This document shows, piece by piece, positions 1 to 7,188 of a stretch of 64,000 nucleotides of DNA. The notes under the pieces were generated by a model. That model did no database searches and was not told the DNA's origin. It saw only the letters and a program-made list of their open reading frames with translations. The DNA is from Palsa-739 sp963748755 (GTDB taxonomy: Bacteria; Actinomycetota; Thermoleophilia; Gaiellales; Gaiellaceae): NCBI GenBank assembly GCA_963748755.1, contig CAVVKA010000001.1, positions 134,073 to 198,072 on the forward strand, read 5' to 3'. Both the position numbers and the translations under genes were made by a program. Each line of letters starts with the position of its first letter. Positions within the stretch are counted from its first letter, which is position 1.

Positions 1-1203
1 GGATTCGGGCTCCGGCTGCGCCTGATGCTCACCCTCACCGCGGTCGCGATCTTTCCGATCGCCTTCGTCTCCTACGTGGTCGTCCAGGACGAGGTCCGCA
101 ACGTCACCCGCAACGTCGACTTCGAGGTACACAACGCCGCCCAGAGCGCCCAGGCGCGGTTCTCACGGCTGCTCGACCAGCGACAGGTGCACGCGGTCGC
201 GGCGGCCGCTTCGCCGACTCTCCAGGCGGCAATCCGCCGGCATGACGCCAGGGCCGTCGAGCAGTTCGCACGTGCGAACGACGTGCTGATCCAGCTGCGG
301 GGGGATGAGTACGGTCGCCGGCTCGAAGACGCTTTCGGCGCTCGCGCGCAACTCGTTGCTCATGGCCGTCAGATCGGCTCGGTCGTGGCGCAGCTGCCGA
401 TGAACGCAGAGACGCTGCGACAGCTCTCCGCGGGAGTCGCGAAGGGAGTCCGCCTCGCGTACGTCGATCTCGCAGGCCCCGTCCCTTCGGGTACGGCGCA
501 CGGTGCCACGGTGCCGCTCGAGAAGAAGGTCGGCATCCGCGCCTATCTCCCGAGCTCGATCGAGTCGCACCGCAAGAATGAGGCCTACCTCCGTGTCATC
601 GAGGCCGGACTGCTGGCGCTCGCGGCACTGATGATTCTCACGCTCGTCCTCGCCCGCCCCCTGCTACGCACCTTCCGCTGGACGGAGGAGCAGGCGAGCG
701 AGGCCCGCATCGACGCGCTGACCGGGCTCGCGAACCGGCGCGCTCTCGAGGAGATCCTCGCCGCCGAGATCTCCCGCGCACAGCGCTTCGCGCATCAGCT
801 CGCGATCGTGCTGCTCGACCTCGACCGCTTCAAGGAGATCAACGACTCCTTCGGCCACGCGGCCGGTGACGTGATGCTGCGCGCGGTCAGCCGGCTGCTC
901 ACCTCGCTCGCGCGCCAGGGGGACACCGTCGCGCGCTGGGGTGGCGAGGAGTTCGTGGTCGTCCTACCGGAGACCGACCTCGAGGGAGCCCAGCGCTTCG
1001 CCGAGCGCCTCCGCCGCACCATCGAGGCGCATTCGGTTGGCGACATGCAGACGAGCGCGAGCTGCGGGGTGGCGACGATGCTCCCGGAAGACAGCGTGGA
1101 AGAGTTGCTTGGGGCCGCCGACCAGGCGCTGTACCAGGCGAAGGCGAACGGCCGAAACCGGACCGAGACCGCAGTCCGCGGCCCCCGCCCGGCCGCGGCC
1201 TGA
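1..1203 (+). CDS. GGDEF diguanylate cyclase, 5' end cut by the window edge
   Basis: Membrane-anchored diguanylate cyclase making c-di-GMP from two GTP. The frame is open from base 1 and the residues before the first ATG (base 25) continue the basic stretch ahead of a membrane segment, so the true start probably lies upstream. Numbering from that ATG: one TM segment near 1-20, an extracytoplasmic region to about 190, a second TM near 192-212, then the GGDEF domain, with DALTGLANRR near 230 and the active-site GGEEF at 306-310. An RQGD inhibitory I-site (297-300) sits five residues before GGEEF, so product feedback inhibition is expected. Seen: motifs and TM segments. Known: GGEEF is catalytically competent. 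The sensed signal is unknown. Confidence 0.88.
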   Translation, partial: GFGLRLRLMLTLTAVAIFPIAFVSYVVVQDEVRNVTRNVDFEVHNAAQSAQARFSRLLDQRQVHAVAAAASPTLQAAIRRHDARAVEQFARANDVLIQLRGDEYGRRLEDAFGARAQLVAHGRQIGSVVAQLPMNAETLRQLSAGVAKGVRLAYVDLAGPVPSGTAHGATVPLEKKVGIRAYLPSSIESHRKNEAYLRVIEAGLLALAALMILTLVLARPLLRTFRWTEEQASEARIDALTGLANRRALEEILAAEISRAQRFAHQLAIVLLDLDRFKEINDSFGHAAGDVMLRAVSRLLTSLARQGDTVARWGGEEFVVVLPETDLEGAQRFAERLRRTIEAHSVGDMQTSASCGVATMLPEDSVEELLGAADQALYQAKANGRNRTETAVRGPRPAAA

Positions 1204-1238
1204 GTTTCTGGAACGCCGCCCGCGGAGAGCGGGAGGCG

Positions 1239-2282
1239 ATGGGAATCCTCTCGCACAGCCATGTCGGCGCCAAGCCCCACCGGCTGCTGCTCCTGACTGC
1301 GCTCGCCGCGTTCCTCTACCTCGCAGGCGGCGTCGCGATGGCCTATGTCGCGGGTTTCGACCGGGTCTGGCACGCGGCGCAACATCCCGACTGGCACTGG
1401 CTCGTCGCCTCGTTCGCCGGCGTGGCGCTCGCCTTCGTCGGCTACTACTTCGCCTACCGCGGGATCGGGAAGATCGAAGGAGGCCCGGACGATCTGAGCC
1501 ACATCGACCGGCTCGCGGTCGTCGCCGCGGGCTTCGGCGGCTTCCTCGCCCACGGCGGCACCGGGCTCGACCGCACCGTCATGCGTGCGGCCGGCGGGTC
1601 GGCGCGAGAGGCGAAGGTGCGCGTGACGCTCCTCGGCGGCCTGGAGCACGGGATCATGGCCATCCCCTGCAGCGTGGCGGCGATGGTGCTCCTGTTCGAG
1701 GGGGTCCGCAAGCCGCCGCTCGACTTCACGATCCCCTGGGCCGTCGGGCCCGCGGTCGGCTTCGCCGTCGCCTACTGGGCAGCCGAGCGCTACCGCTCCC
1801 GCCTTCGCAGGCGCGGCGGCTGGCGCGGGAAGCTCTCGATCCTGCTCGACGCGACGCACCTCGTCAGCGCGATGTTCCGCGACCCGCTGAACTACGCGGG
1901 CGCCATCGCGGGAATGCTCGTCTACTGGCTCGCCGAGATGGCTGCGCTGTGGGCGGCGGTGGCGGCCTTCGGTTTCCACATGCACCTCCCGACGCTCATG
2001 GTCGGCTTCGGGACGGCGATGATCGTCACCCGCCGCACCGGCCCGCTCGGAGGAGCCGGCATCCTCGACGTCGCGCTCGCGGCGACGCTCTGGTACTGCG
2101 GCGCGCCGTGGGCGGCTGCGGTTCTCGGCGTCTACAGCTACCGCTTCTTTGCCCTCTGGCCGCCGCAGCCGCTCTCGTTCCTCATGCTGCCGCGCCTGCG
2201 CCGGCTGCTCGCGGGCTCGCCGGACGCCGACGCTCCGACGGCCGCGGGAGAGAAGTCCCGCGAGCCGGCGCTACAGCGCTAG
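1239..2282 (+). CDS. YbhN/AglD-like (lysylphosphatidylglycerol synthase TM region family) membrane protein
   Basis: A 347-residue integral membrane protein with about seven hydrophobic segments spread over residues 17-310. The C-terminal part carries the Gly-Pro-Leu-Gly-Gly-Ala-Gly turn and following helix seen in the UPF0104/YbhN family, which resembles the flippase half of MprF. There is no C-terminal aminoacyl-transfer domain, so a lipid flippase-like or structural role is more likely than lipid aminoacylation; this is inference. The start follows a GGGAGG Shine-Dalgarno 3-5 bases upstream of ATG. It lies 35 bp behind the GGDEF gene and may be co-transcribed with it. The charged tail (last ~35 residues) is probably cytoplasmic. 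Confidence 0.65.
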   Translation: MGILSHSHVGAKPHRLLLLTALAAFLYLAGGVAMAYVAGFDRVWHAAQHPDWHWLVASFAGVALAFVGYYFAYRGIGKIEGGPDDLSHIDRLAVVAAGFGGFLAHGGTGLDRTVMRAAGGSAREAKVRVTLLGGLEHGIMAIPCSVAAMVLLFEGVRKPPLDFTIPWAVGPAVGFAVAYWAAERYRSRLRRRGGWRGKLSILLDATHLVSAMFRDPLNYAGAIAGMLVYWLAEMAALWAAVAAFGFHMHLPTLMVGFGTAMIVTRRTGPLGGAGILDVALAATLWYCGAPWAAAVLGVYSYRFFALWPPQPLSFLMLPRLRRLLAGSPDADAPTAAGEKSREPALQR

Positions 2283-2285
2283 CTA

Positions 2286-2451
2286 TAGGAGGACTTGGCG
2301 GAAGCCAGGCTGAGCCGCCGGCGCACGCTGCTCGCCCGCTGAGCGGCGTCCTCAGTCGCGCAAATAGCGCTGCTATTCGCGCTCCCTGCGTCCTTGTCAG
2401 CGAACAACCATCGCACGCCGACGACGAGCGGCCTTCCGCCAAGCCCTCCTA
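2286..2451. repeat. 166-bp imperfect inverted-repeat element between convergent genes
   Basis: The outer arms, 2286-2306 and 2430-2451, are complementary over about 20 bp with one mismatch and one bulge. Partial complementarity continues inward, and the centre holds a second palindrome (2358-2368 against 2372-2382, 10 of 11 paired, GCT loop). The element fills the whole gap between two convergent genes, and its right arm overlaps the stop codon of the Rieske gene. It could be a bidirectional terminator, a REP/MITE-like repeat or a structured RNA. There is no U-tract typical of an intrinsic terminator. Confidence 0.6.
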
Positions 2452-2763
2452 GGGCAGCTCGAGGACGATCGTCCCGTCGACCACGCGCACCGGGTAGGTC
2501 TCGACGGGCTCGGTCGCCGGCAGCGAGATCGGCCGACCGGTCGAGAGCTCGAACATCGACCCGTGGCGGGGGCAGACGACGCGGCACATGTCCTCGTCCC
2601 AGTCTCCCTCGCAGAGAGGGCCGTCGTCGTGCGAGCAGCGATCCTCGATCGCATAGAGCTCGCCGCCGCAGTTGTAGACGCCGACGAAGAGCTGCCCCTC
2701 GCGGACGATCTTCGACGAGCCGGGCGGGAACTCGTCCGCCGCGGCGACCTCGATGTCCGGCAC
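2449..2763 (-). CDS. Rieske-type [2Fe-2S] ferredoxin, last gene of the SUF cluster
   Basis: A 104-residue soluble Rieske ferredoxin with two-Cys/two-His ligands C43-S-H45 and C64-P-R-H67, matching the CxH...CxxH pattern with 18 residues between the pairs. No TM or signal is present, so it is a cytoplasmic NirD/BphA3-like electron carrier. The GTG start shares one base with the sufU stop (TAGTG), which fixes the start and indicates translational coupling. The same frame is open further upstream, but that part is antisense noise inside sufU. Rieske or SufT-like genes commonly end actinobacterial suf operons; its exact role in cluster assembly is not established here. Confidence 0.85.
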   Translation of the reverse strand: MPDIEVAAADEFPPGSSKIVREGQLFVGVYNCGGELYAIEDRCSHDDGPLCEGDWDEDMCRVVCPRHGSMFELSTGRPISLPATEPVETYPVRVVDGTIVLELP

Positions 2764-3203
2764 TAGAGGAGGTCGAGCTCGTCGAAGCCGGCGAGGCCGT
2801 CGGGGAGCGGCGTCCCCTTCGCCTTGTGCAGCGCGACCTTGAGCGTCGTGAGGCCGAGCATCGCGCACTTGAGGCGCACCGGAGTGAGCGGGACGCCGAT
2901 CTCGGCGAGCAGCTCGTCCTTGTCGAGCGCGGCGACCTCCGCGGCCGTCCGGCCCTTCGTCATCTCCATCAGCATCGAGGTGGCCGCCTGCGAGATCGCG
3001 CAGCCGCGGCCCGAGAACTTCACCTCGTCGATCGTCTCGCCGTCCTCGCCGAACGCGACGTAGATCGAGACCTCGTCGCCGCAGAGCGGGTTCTGGCCCT
3101 CGGCCTCGGCGTCGGCGTGCTCGATCACCCCGTGCCCGCGCGGGTTCTTGTAGTGGTCGAGGATGACCTCGCGGTACAGGCTCTCGAGACCAGCGTCGCT
3201 CAT
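2763..3203 (-). CDS. sufU: SufU Fe-S cluster scaffold / sulfur acceptor
   Basis: A 146-residue SufU/IscU-type protein. The zinc or cluster ligands C41 (in LCGD, with D43), C68 and C113 are all present, as is the SufU-specific insertion between C68 and C113. In Gram-positive systems SufU takes persulfide from SufS and passes sulfur to SufBCD. The ATG overlaps the sufS stop by 4 bp (ATGA) and the stop overlaps the Rieske start, giving a tightly coupled sufS-sufU-Rieske unit. Length and motifs are normal for the family. Confidence 0.95.
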   Translation of the reverse strand: MSDAGLESLYREVILDHYKNPRGHGVIEHADAEAEGQNPLCGDEVSIYVAFGEDGETIDEVKFSGRGCAISQAATSMLMEMTKGRTAAEVAALDKDELLAEIGVPLTPVRLKCAMLGLTTLKVALHKAKGTPLPDGLAGFDELDLL

Positions 3204-4444
3204 GCAAACACCTTACGGACGGCATGGAGGCCGTCGACGAGCTGGTCGATCTCCTCGGGGATCGTGTAGAGGTAGAAGCTCGCGCGGTTGGTCGCGGCGA
3301 CCCCGAGCTTCTGCATCAGCGGCTGGCAGCAGTGATGCCCGGCGCGGATCGCGACGCCCTGCAGGTCGAGGATCTGCGCGACGTCGTGCGGGTGGATGTC
3401 CTCGAGGTTGAACGAGACGATTCCGGCGCGGCGGTCGGCGGGCGGGCCGTAGAGCTTGATGCCTGGCACCTCGGCCAGCCGGCCGAGCGCGTACGCGGCG
3501 AGCTCGTGCTCGTGCGCCTCGATCGCGTCGAGCCCCACGGCCTCGAGGTAGTCGATCGCCGCGCCGAGCCCGACGGCCTCCGCCATCGGAGCCGTGCCCG
3601 CTTCGAACTTGTGCGGCAGCTCGCCCCACGTCGTCTTCTCGAGGCGCACCGAGTTGATCATGTGGCCGCCGGTGAGGAACGGATCCATCCTCTGCAGCAG
3701 CTCGGTGCGTCCCCAGAGCGCGCTCGCGCCGCTCGGCCCGCACATCTTGTGGCCCGAGATCGCGAGGAAGTCGACTCCGAGCGCCTGCACGTCGACCTTC
3801 GTGTGCGGCGCTCCCTGCGCGGCGTCGCAGACGTAGATCGCGCCCTGCGCGTGCGCCCACTCGGCGAGCTTCGCGACCGGGTTGATCGTGCCGAGCGAGT
3901 TCGAGATCAGGTTGGTGGCGACGACCTTGACGCGGCCGCCGCCGGCGACGTCGTCGAGGACGGAGAGGTCGAGCTCGCCCTGCTCGTCGAGCGGGATCAT
4001 CCGCAGCTCGGCGCCGGTCTTGCCGGCGATGAACTGCCACGGCACGAAGTTCGAGTGGTGCTCGAGCTCGGTGACGACGACGAGGTCGCCCGGGCCGAGG
4101 TTCGAGAGGCCCCACGCGTACGCGACGAGGTTGATCCCCTCGGTTGCGTTGCGGGTGAAGATCACCTCGCGGACGTCGGGCGCGTTGAGGAAGGCCCGGA
4201 CGCGCTCGCGCGCGTGCTCGAGCGCCTCGGTCGCGCGCTCGGCCAGCAGGTAGACGCCGCGGTGGACGTTCGCGTACGAGGTCTCGTAGAAGCTGTCCAT
4301 CGCCTCGAGCACCTGCCGCGGCTTCTGCGAGCTCGCGGCCGAGTCGAGGAAGGCGAGCGGCTTCCCGTGCATCTCCTGCTCGAAGATCGGGAAGTCTCGC
4401 CGCAGCGTGGGCGCGTCGAGCTTCGTTCTCGCGGTCACGGCCAT
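3200..4444 (-). CDS. sufS: SufS group II cysteine desulfurase
   Basis: A 414-residue PLP enzyme that converts cysteine to alanine and a protein persulfide for Fe-S assembly. The PLP lysine is in SGHKM near residue 233. The catalytic Cys is in the GHHCCQPLM motif near 371, typical of SufS with a short active-site loop. The N-terminal DFPIFEQEMHGKPLAFLDSAA pattern is standard for the family. It heads the sufS-sufU-Rieske half of the SUF locus. In many actinobacteria sufS directly follows sufD; here 7.7 kb of other genes lie between them. Upstream (4445-4488) there is only a short gap before a small ORF on the same strand. Confidence 0.96.
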   Translation of the reverse strand: MAVTARTKLDAPTLRRDFPIFEQEMHGKPLAFLDSAASSQKPRQVLEAMDSFYETSYANVHRGVYLLAERATEALEHARERVRAFLNAPDVREVIFTRNATEGINLVAYAWGLSNLGPGDLVVVTELEHHSNFVPWQFIAGKTGAELRMIPLDEQGELDLSVLDDVAGGGRVKVVATNLISNSLGTINPVAKLAEWAHAQGAIYVCDAAQGAPHTKVDVQALGVDFLAISGHKMCGPSGASALWGRTELLQRMDPFLTGGHMINSVRLEKTTWGELPHKFEAGTAPMAEAVGLGAAIDYLEAVGLDAIEAHEHELAAYALGRLAEVPGIKLYGPPADRRAGIVSFNLEDIHPHDVAQILDLQGVAIRAGHHCCQPLMQKLGVAATNRASFYLYTIPEEIDQLVDGLHAVRKVFA

Positions 4445-4488
4445 GCTCTGATGGTAAAGGCCGTGGCCAGCCGAACCGCTCAGGTTTC

Positions 4489-4650
4489 TTAGATCTGAGT
4501 CTCCTCGTCGGCGGAGGCCTCGTGACGCTGGTCGTCGTCCTCGACGCGGACGTCCTCCTGGCCCGGCCGCTCGCCCGGCTCGTCGGTGGCCTCCGCCTCG
4601 CGCTGGGCGGCGATCTGGTCGGCTTCGCTCTCGTGATGTCTCGGTTCCAT
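4489..4650 (-). CDS. small acidic hypothetical protein (53 aa)
   Basis: A short open frame, ATG at 4650 to TAA at 4489, upstream of sufS on the same strand with a 44-bp gap. It encodes 53 residues rich in Glu, Asp, Gln, Arg and His, with no hydrophobic segment or Cys, so probably intrinsically disordered. It fills an otherwise empty stretch between sufS and the divergent ettA, and its high third-position GC resembles the neighbours. No family recognised and no clear Shine-Dalgarno seen. It may be a real small gene or a chance frame. Confidence 0.4.
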   Translation of the reverse strand: MEPRHHESEADQIAAQREAEATDEPGERPGQEDVRVEDDDQRHEASADEETQI

Positions 4651-4709
4651 GAGGGCCGCGTTCCCTCTCGGTCCGTCCGGTAACCGCCGCTGGCTATCGT
4701 CCCCCGCCG

Positions 4710-6383
4710 ATGCCGAGCGACTACATCTACACGATGTACCGGGCCGACAAGTTCTACGGCCCGGACCGCCAGGTGCTGGCCAACATCTCGCTCTCGTTCC
4801 TGCCGGGAGCGAAGATCGGCGTGCTCGGCCCGAACGGAGCCGGGAAGTCGACGCTGCTGCGGATCATGGCCGGGAAAGACGAGCCGTCTTCCGGCGTCGC
4901 GGAGATCGCACCCGGGGCAACGGCCGGGGTGCTCGAGCAGGAGCCGGAGCTCGACGCCGCCAAGGACGTGCGCGGCAACGTGGAGGACGGCGTCCGCCCG
5001 CTCCGCGACCTGCTCGACCGCTTCAACGAGATCAGCGCCGCCTTCGCCGAGCCCGACGCCGACTACGACACGCTCCTCGCCGAGCAGGCGAAGGTGCAGG
5101 ACAAGATCGACCGGGGCGACGTCTGGGAGCTCGACGACCGGCTCGACCACGCGATGGACGCGCTCCGCCTGCCCGAGGGAGACCGCGACGTCGAGACGCT
5201 CTCGGGCGGCGAGCGCCGCCGGGTCGCGCTCTGCCGGCTGCTCCTCTCGGCGCCCGACCTGCTCCTGCTCGACGAGCCGACGAACCACCTCGACGCCGAG
5301 TCGGTGCTCTGGCTCGAGCGGTTCCTCGCCGACTACAAGGGCACCGTCGTCGCCGTGACGCACGACCGCTACTTCCTCGACAACGTCGCCGGCTGGATTC
5401 TCGAGCTCGACCGCGGCCGCGGCATCCCGTTCCAGGGCAACTACTCGTCGTGGCTCGAGCAGAAGCAGGAGCGGCTCGCGCACGAGGAGAAGCAGGAGTC
5501 GGCGCGCCGCCGCACGCTCGCGCGCGAGCTCGAGTGGGTGCGGGCGAGCCCGCGCGCGCGTCACGCGAAGGCGAAGGCGCGGCTCGGCGCGTACGAGCGG
5601 CTCTTCGCCGAGGAGCAGAACGTGAAGCTCGACCGCGTCGAGATCCACATCCCGTCCGGCCCGCGGCTCGGCGACGTCGTGATCGAGGCCGAGAGCGTGC
5701 GCAAGGGCTTCGGCGACCGCCTGCTGGTCGACGACCTCACCTTCTCGCTGCCGCCCGCCGGCATCGTCGGCGTCGTCGGCCCGAACGGCGCCGGCAAGAC
5801 GACGCTGTTCCGGATGATCGCGGGCGAGGAGCAGCCCGACGACGGGACGCTACGGGTCGGCGACACCGTCGAGCTCGCCTACGTCGACCAGGCGCGCGCC
5901 GACCTCGACCCCGCGAGCACGGTGTGGAAGGAGATCTCCGGCAACCACGACACGATCGAGCTCGGGCGCCGCGAGGTGAACTCGCGCCAGTACGTCTCGT
6001 GGTTCAACTTCAAGGGCTCGGACCAGCAGAAGCGCGTGTCCGATCTGTCAGGCGGCGAGCGGAACCGCGTCCACCTGGCGAAGCTCCTGCGCTCGGGCGG
6101 CAACGTCCTCCTGCTCGACGAGCCGACGAACGACCTCGACGTCGACACGCTGCGCGCGCTCGAGGAGGCGCTGCTCGAGTTCGCCGGCTGCGCCGTGGTG
6201 ATCACCCACGATCGCTGGTTCCTCGACCGCGTCGCTACGCACATCCTCGCCTTCGAGGGGAACAGCGAGACGATCTGGTTCGAGGGCTCGTGGGGCGAGT
6301 ACGTGGAGTGGATGAAGGAGACGCGCGGCCCGGACGCGCTCGAGCCGCACCGGATCAAGTACAAGCCGCTCGTGCGGGGCTAA
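4710..6383 (+). CDS. ettA: EttA-type ABC-F ribosomal ATPase (energy-dependent translational throttle)
   Basis: A 557-residue ABC-F protein with two ATPase domains and no membrane part. First domain: Walker A GPNGAGKST near 40, LSGGERRRV near 164, LLLLDEPTNHLD after it. An inter-domain arm/linker spans roughly 245-320. Second domain: GPNGAGKTT near 355, LSGGERNRV near 446 and DEPTNDLD. The N-terminal YxMYRADKFYG, the length and the C-terminal basic end IKYKPLVRG match EttA, which binds the ribosomal E site and gates entry into elongation by ATP/ADP ratio. It is divergent from sufS. A decayed copy of its last ~230 bp lies downstream at 6731-6960. Confidence 0.93.
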   Translation: MPSDYIYTMYRADKFYGPDRQVLANISLSFLPGAKIGVLGPNGAGKSTLLRIMAGKDEPSSGVAEIAPGATAGVLEQEPELDAAKDVRGNVEDGVRPLRDLLDRFNEISAAFAEPDADYDTLLAEQAKVQDKIDRGDVWELDDRLDHAMDALRLPEGDRDVETLSGGERRRVALCRLLLSAPDLLLLDEPTNHLDAESVLWLERFLADYKGTVVAVTHDRYFLDNVAGWILELDRGRGIPFQGNYSSWLEQKQERLAHEEKQESARRRTLARELEWVRASPRARHAKAKARLGAYERLFAEEQNVKLDRVEIHIPSGPRLGDVVIEAESVRKGFGDRLLVDDLTFSLPPAGIVGVVGPNGAGKTTLFRMIAGEEQPDDGTLRVGDTVELAYVDQARADLDPASTVWKEISGNHDTIELGRREVNSRQYVSWFNFKGSDQQKRVSDLSGGERNRVHLAKLLRSGGNVLLLDEPTNDLDVDTLRALEEALLEFAGCAVVITHDRWFLDRVATHILAFEGNSETIWFEGSWGEYVEWMKETRGPDALEPHRIKYKPLVRG

Positions 6384-6411
6384 TTCCCGTCCGATCGGGC
6401 AACACCCGCTC

Positions 6412-6726
6412 GTGCTGACGCTCTACCAGGCCGAGTGGTGCCCGTACTCGTCGGCCGTGCGCCAGCGATTGACGGAACTCGGGATCGACTTCATCGCAAA
6501 GCAGGTCGCGCCGCGGCAGGAGGATCGCGACGGGCAACACGAGATCCCGCTGCTCGTGACGGAGGACGGCAAACGGTTCGAGGGCACGGACGCGGTGTTC
6601 GAGTACCTCACCGGGCTGAACGGGAGCGAGGGGGAGCGCGGCCACCGAGCGCAGTACCGCGCGCATCGCCGGGATCGGGAGCGTGAGACGACCCGGCAAG
6701 TGCTCGGGGAAAAATCCCCGCTCTGA
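6412..6726 (+). CDS. glutaredoxin-like protein with abnormal C-terminus
   Basis: Starts at GTG 28 bp after ettA. The first ~72 residues are a glutaredoxin/GST-N thioredoxin fold: LTLYQAEWCPYSSAVRQ (monothiol-like CPYS active site), then EIPLLVTEDGKRFEGTDAVFEYL, which holds the cis-Pro. After residue ~74 the protein continues as a highly charged, low-complexity tail of ~30 residues unlike the family, ending in a small GC hairpin (6705-6720). The tail runs up to the ettA 3'-end duplication, so the original gene end may have been overwritten. The fold is confident; whether the protein is functional is not. Confidence 0.65.
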   Translation: MLTLYQAEWCPYSSAVRQRLTELGIDFIAKQVAPRQEDRDGQHEIPLLVTEDGKRFEGTDAVFEYLTGLNGSEGERGHRAQYRAHRRDRERETTRQVLGEKSPL

Positions 6727-6730
6727 TGGT

Positions 6731-6960
6731 CGCGCGCTGGTGGAAGCGCTGCTCGAGTTCGCCGGCTGCGCCGTTGTGATCACGCGCGATCGCTGGTTCC
6801 TCGACCGCGTCGCGACGCACATCCCGGCCTTCGAGGGCAACAGCGAGACGATCTGGTTCGAGGGCTCGTTGGGGCGAGTACGTGGAGTGGATGAGGAGAC
6901 GCGCGGCCCGACGCCCTCGAGCCGCACCGGATCAAGTACAAGCCGCTCGTTCGCGGCTGA
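6731..6960 (+). pseudogene. decayed duplicate of the ettA 3' end
   Basis: About 230 bp that align along their whole length with ettA bases 6153-6383, with only scattered substitutions and three single-base indels. The indels are an extra T after the GGCTCG block and two single-base losses near GATGAGGAGACG and GCCCGACGCC. They break the frame. The switch-loop His of ITHDRWF is Arg here, and the stop is TGA instead of TAA. The copy ends at the stop codon, as in a 3'-end-targeted duplication. It cannot make an ATPase domain. Confidence 0.85.
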
Positions 6961-6962
6961 GA

Positions 6963-7154
6963 TCAGCTGCTGCCCGGCCTTCTGCGAAACATCCCAAAGC
7001 GGGCGAGCCGGGCGGGGCTTTCAGCCTGGCCGAGCTCGATGTCCAGCTCCGCCGGGTCGTCGATCAAAGCCCGCTCCTGAGCGGCGAGCTCGCGATCGAG
7101 CTGCCGCCGACTCTCTTTCTTCTTCGTGCGTGAGGCGCGGATCTTGTCAAACAT
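6963..7154 (-). CDS. hypothetical protein (63 aa), highly basic then acidic
   Basis: A short frame, ATG at 7154, downstream of the large NTPase gene on the same strand (34-bp gap). The N-terminus is rich in Lys and Arg (MFDKIRASRTKKKESRRQ), followed by an acidic stretch and a basic end; probably helical and soluble. No family recognised. As the third frame of the defence-like operon it could be an accessory peptide, or it could be a leftover of an older gene. The frame extends further upstream inside the NTPase 3' end, but that part looks like noise. Confidence 0.4.
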   Translation of the reverse strand: MFDKIRASRTKKKESRRQLDRELAAQERALIDDPAELDIELGQAESPARLARFGMFRRRPGSS

Positions 7155-7188
7155 GAGGCCGCTGCCAGACCGAGATTCCCGGTGCGTC

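Noticed and set aside
3213..5648. 811-residue minus-strand open frame spanning sufS and ettA
   Set aside because: Antisense and out-of-frame shadow of two well-supported genes; no family pattern.
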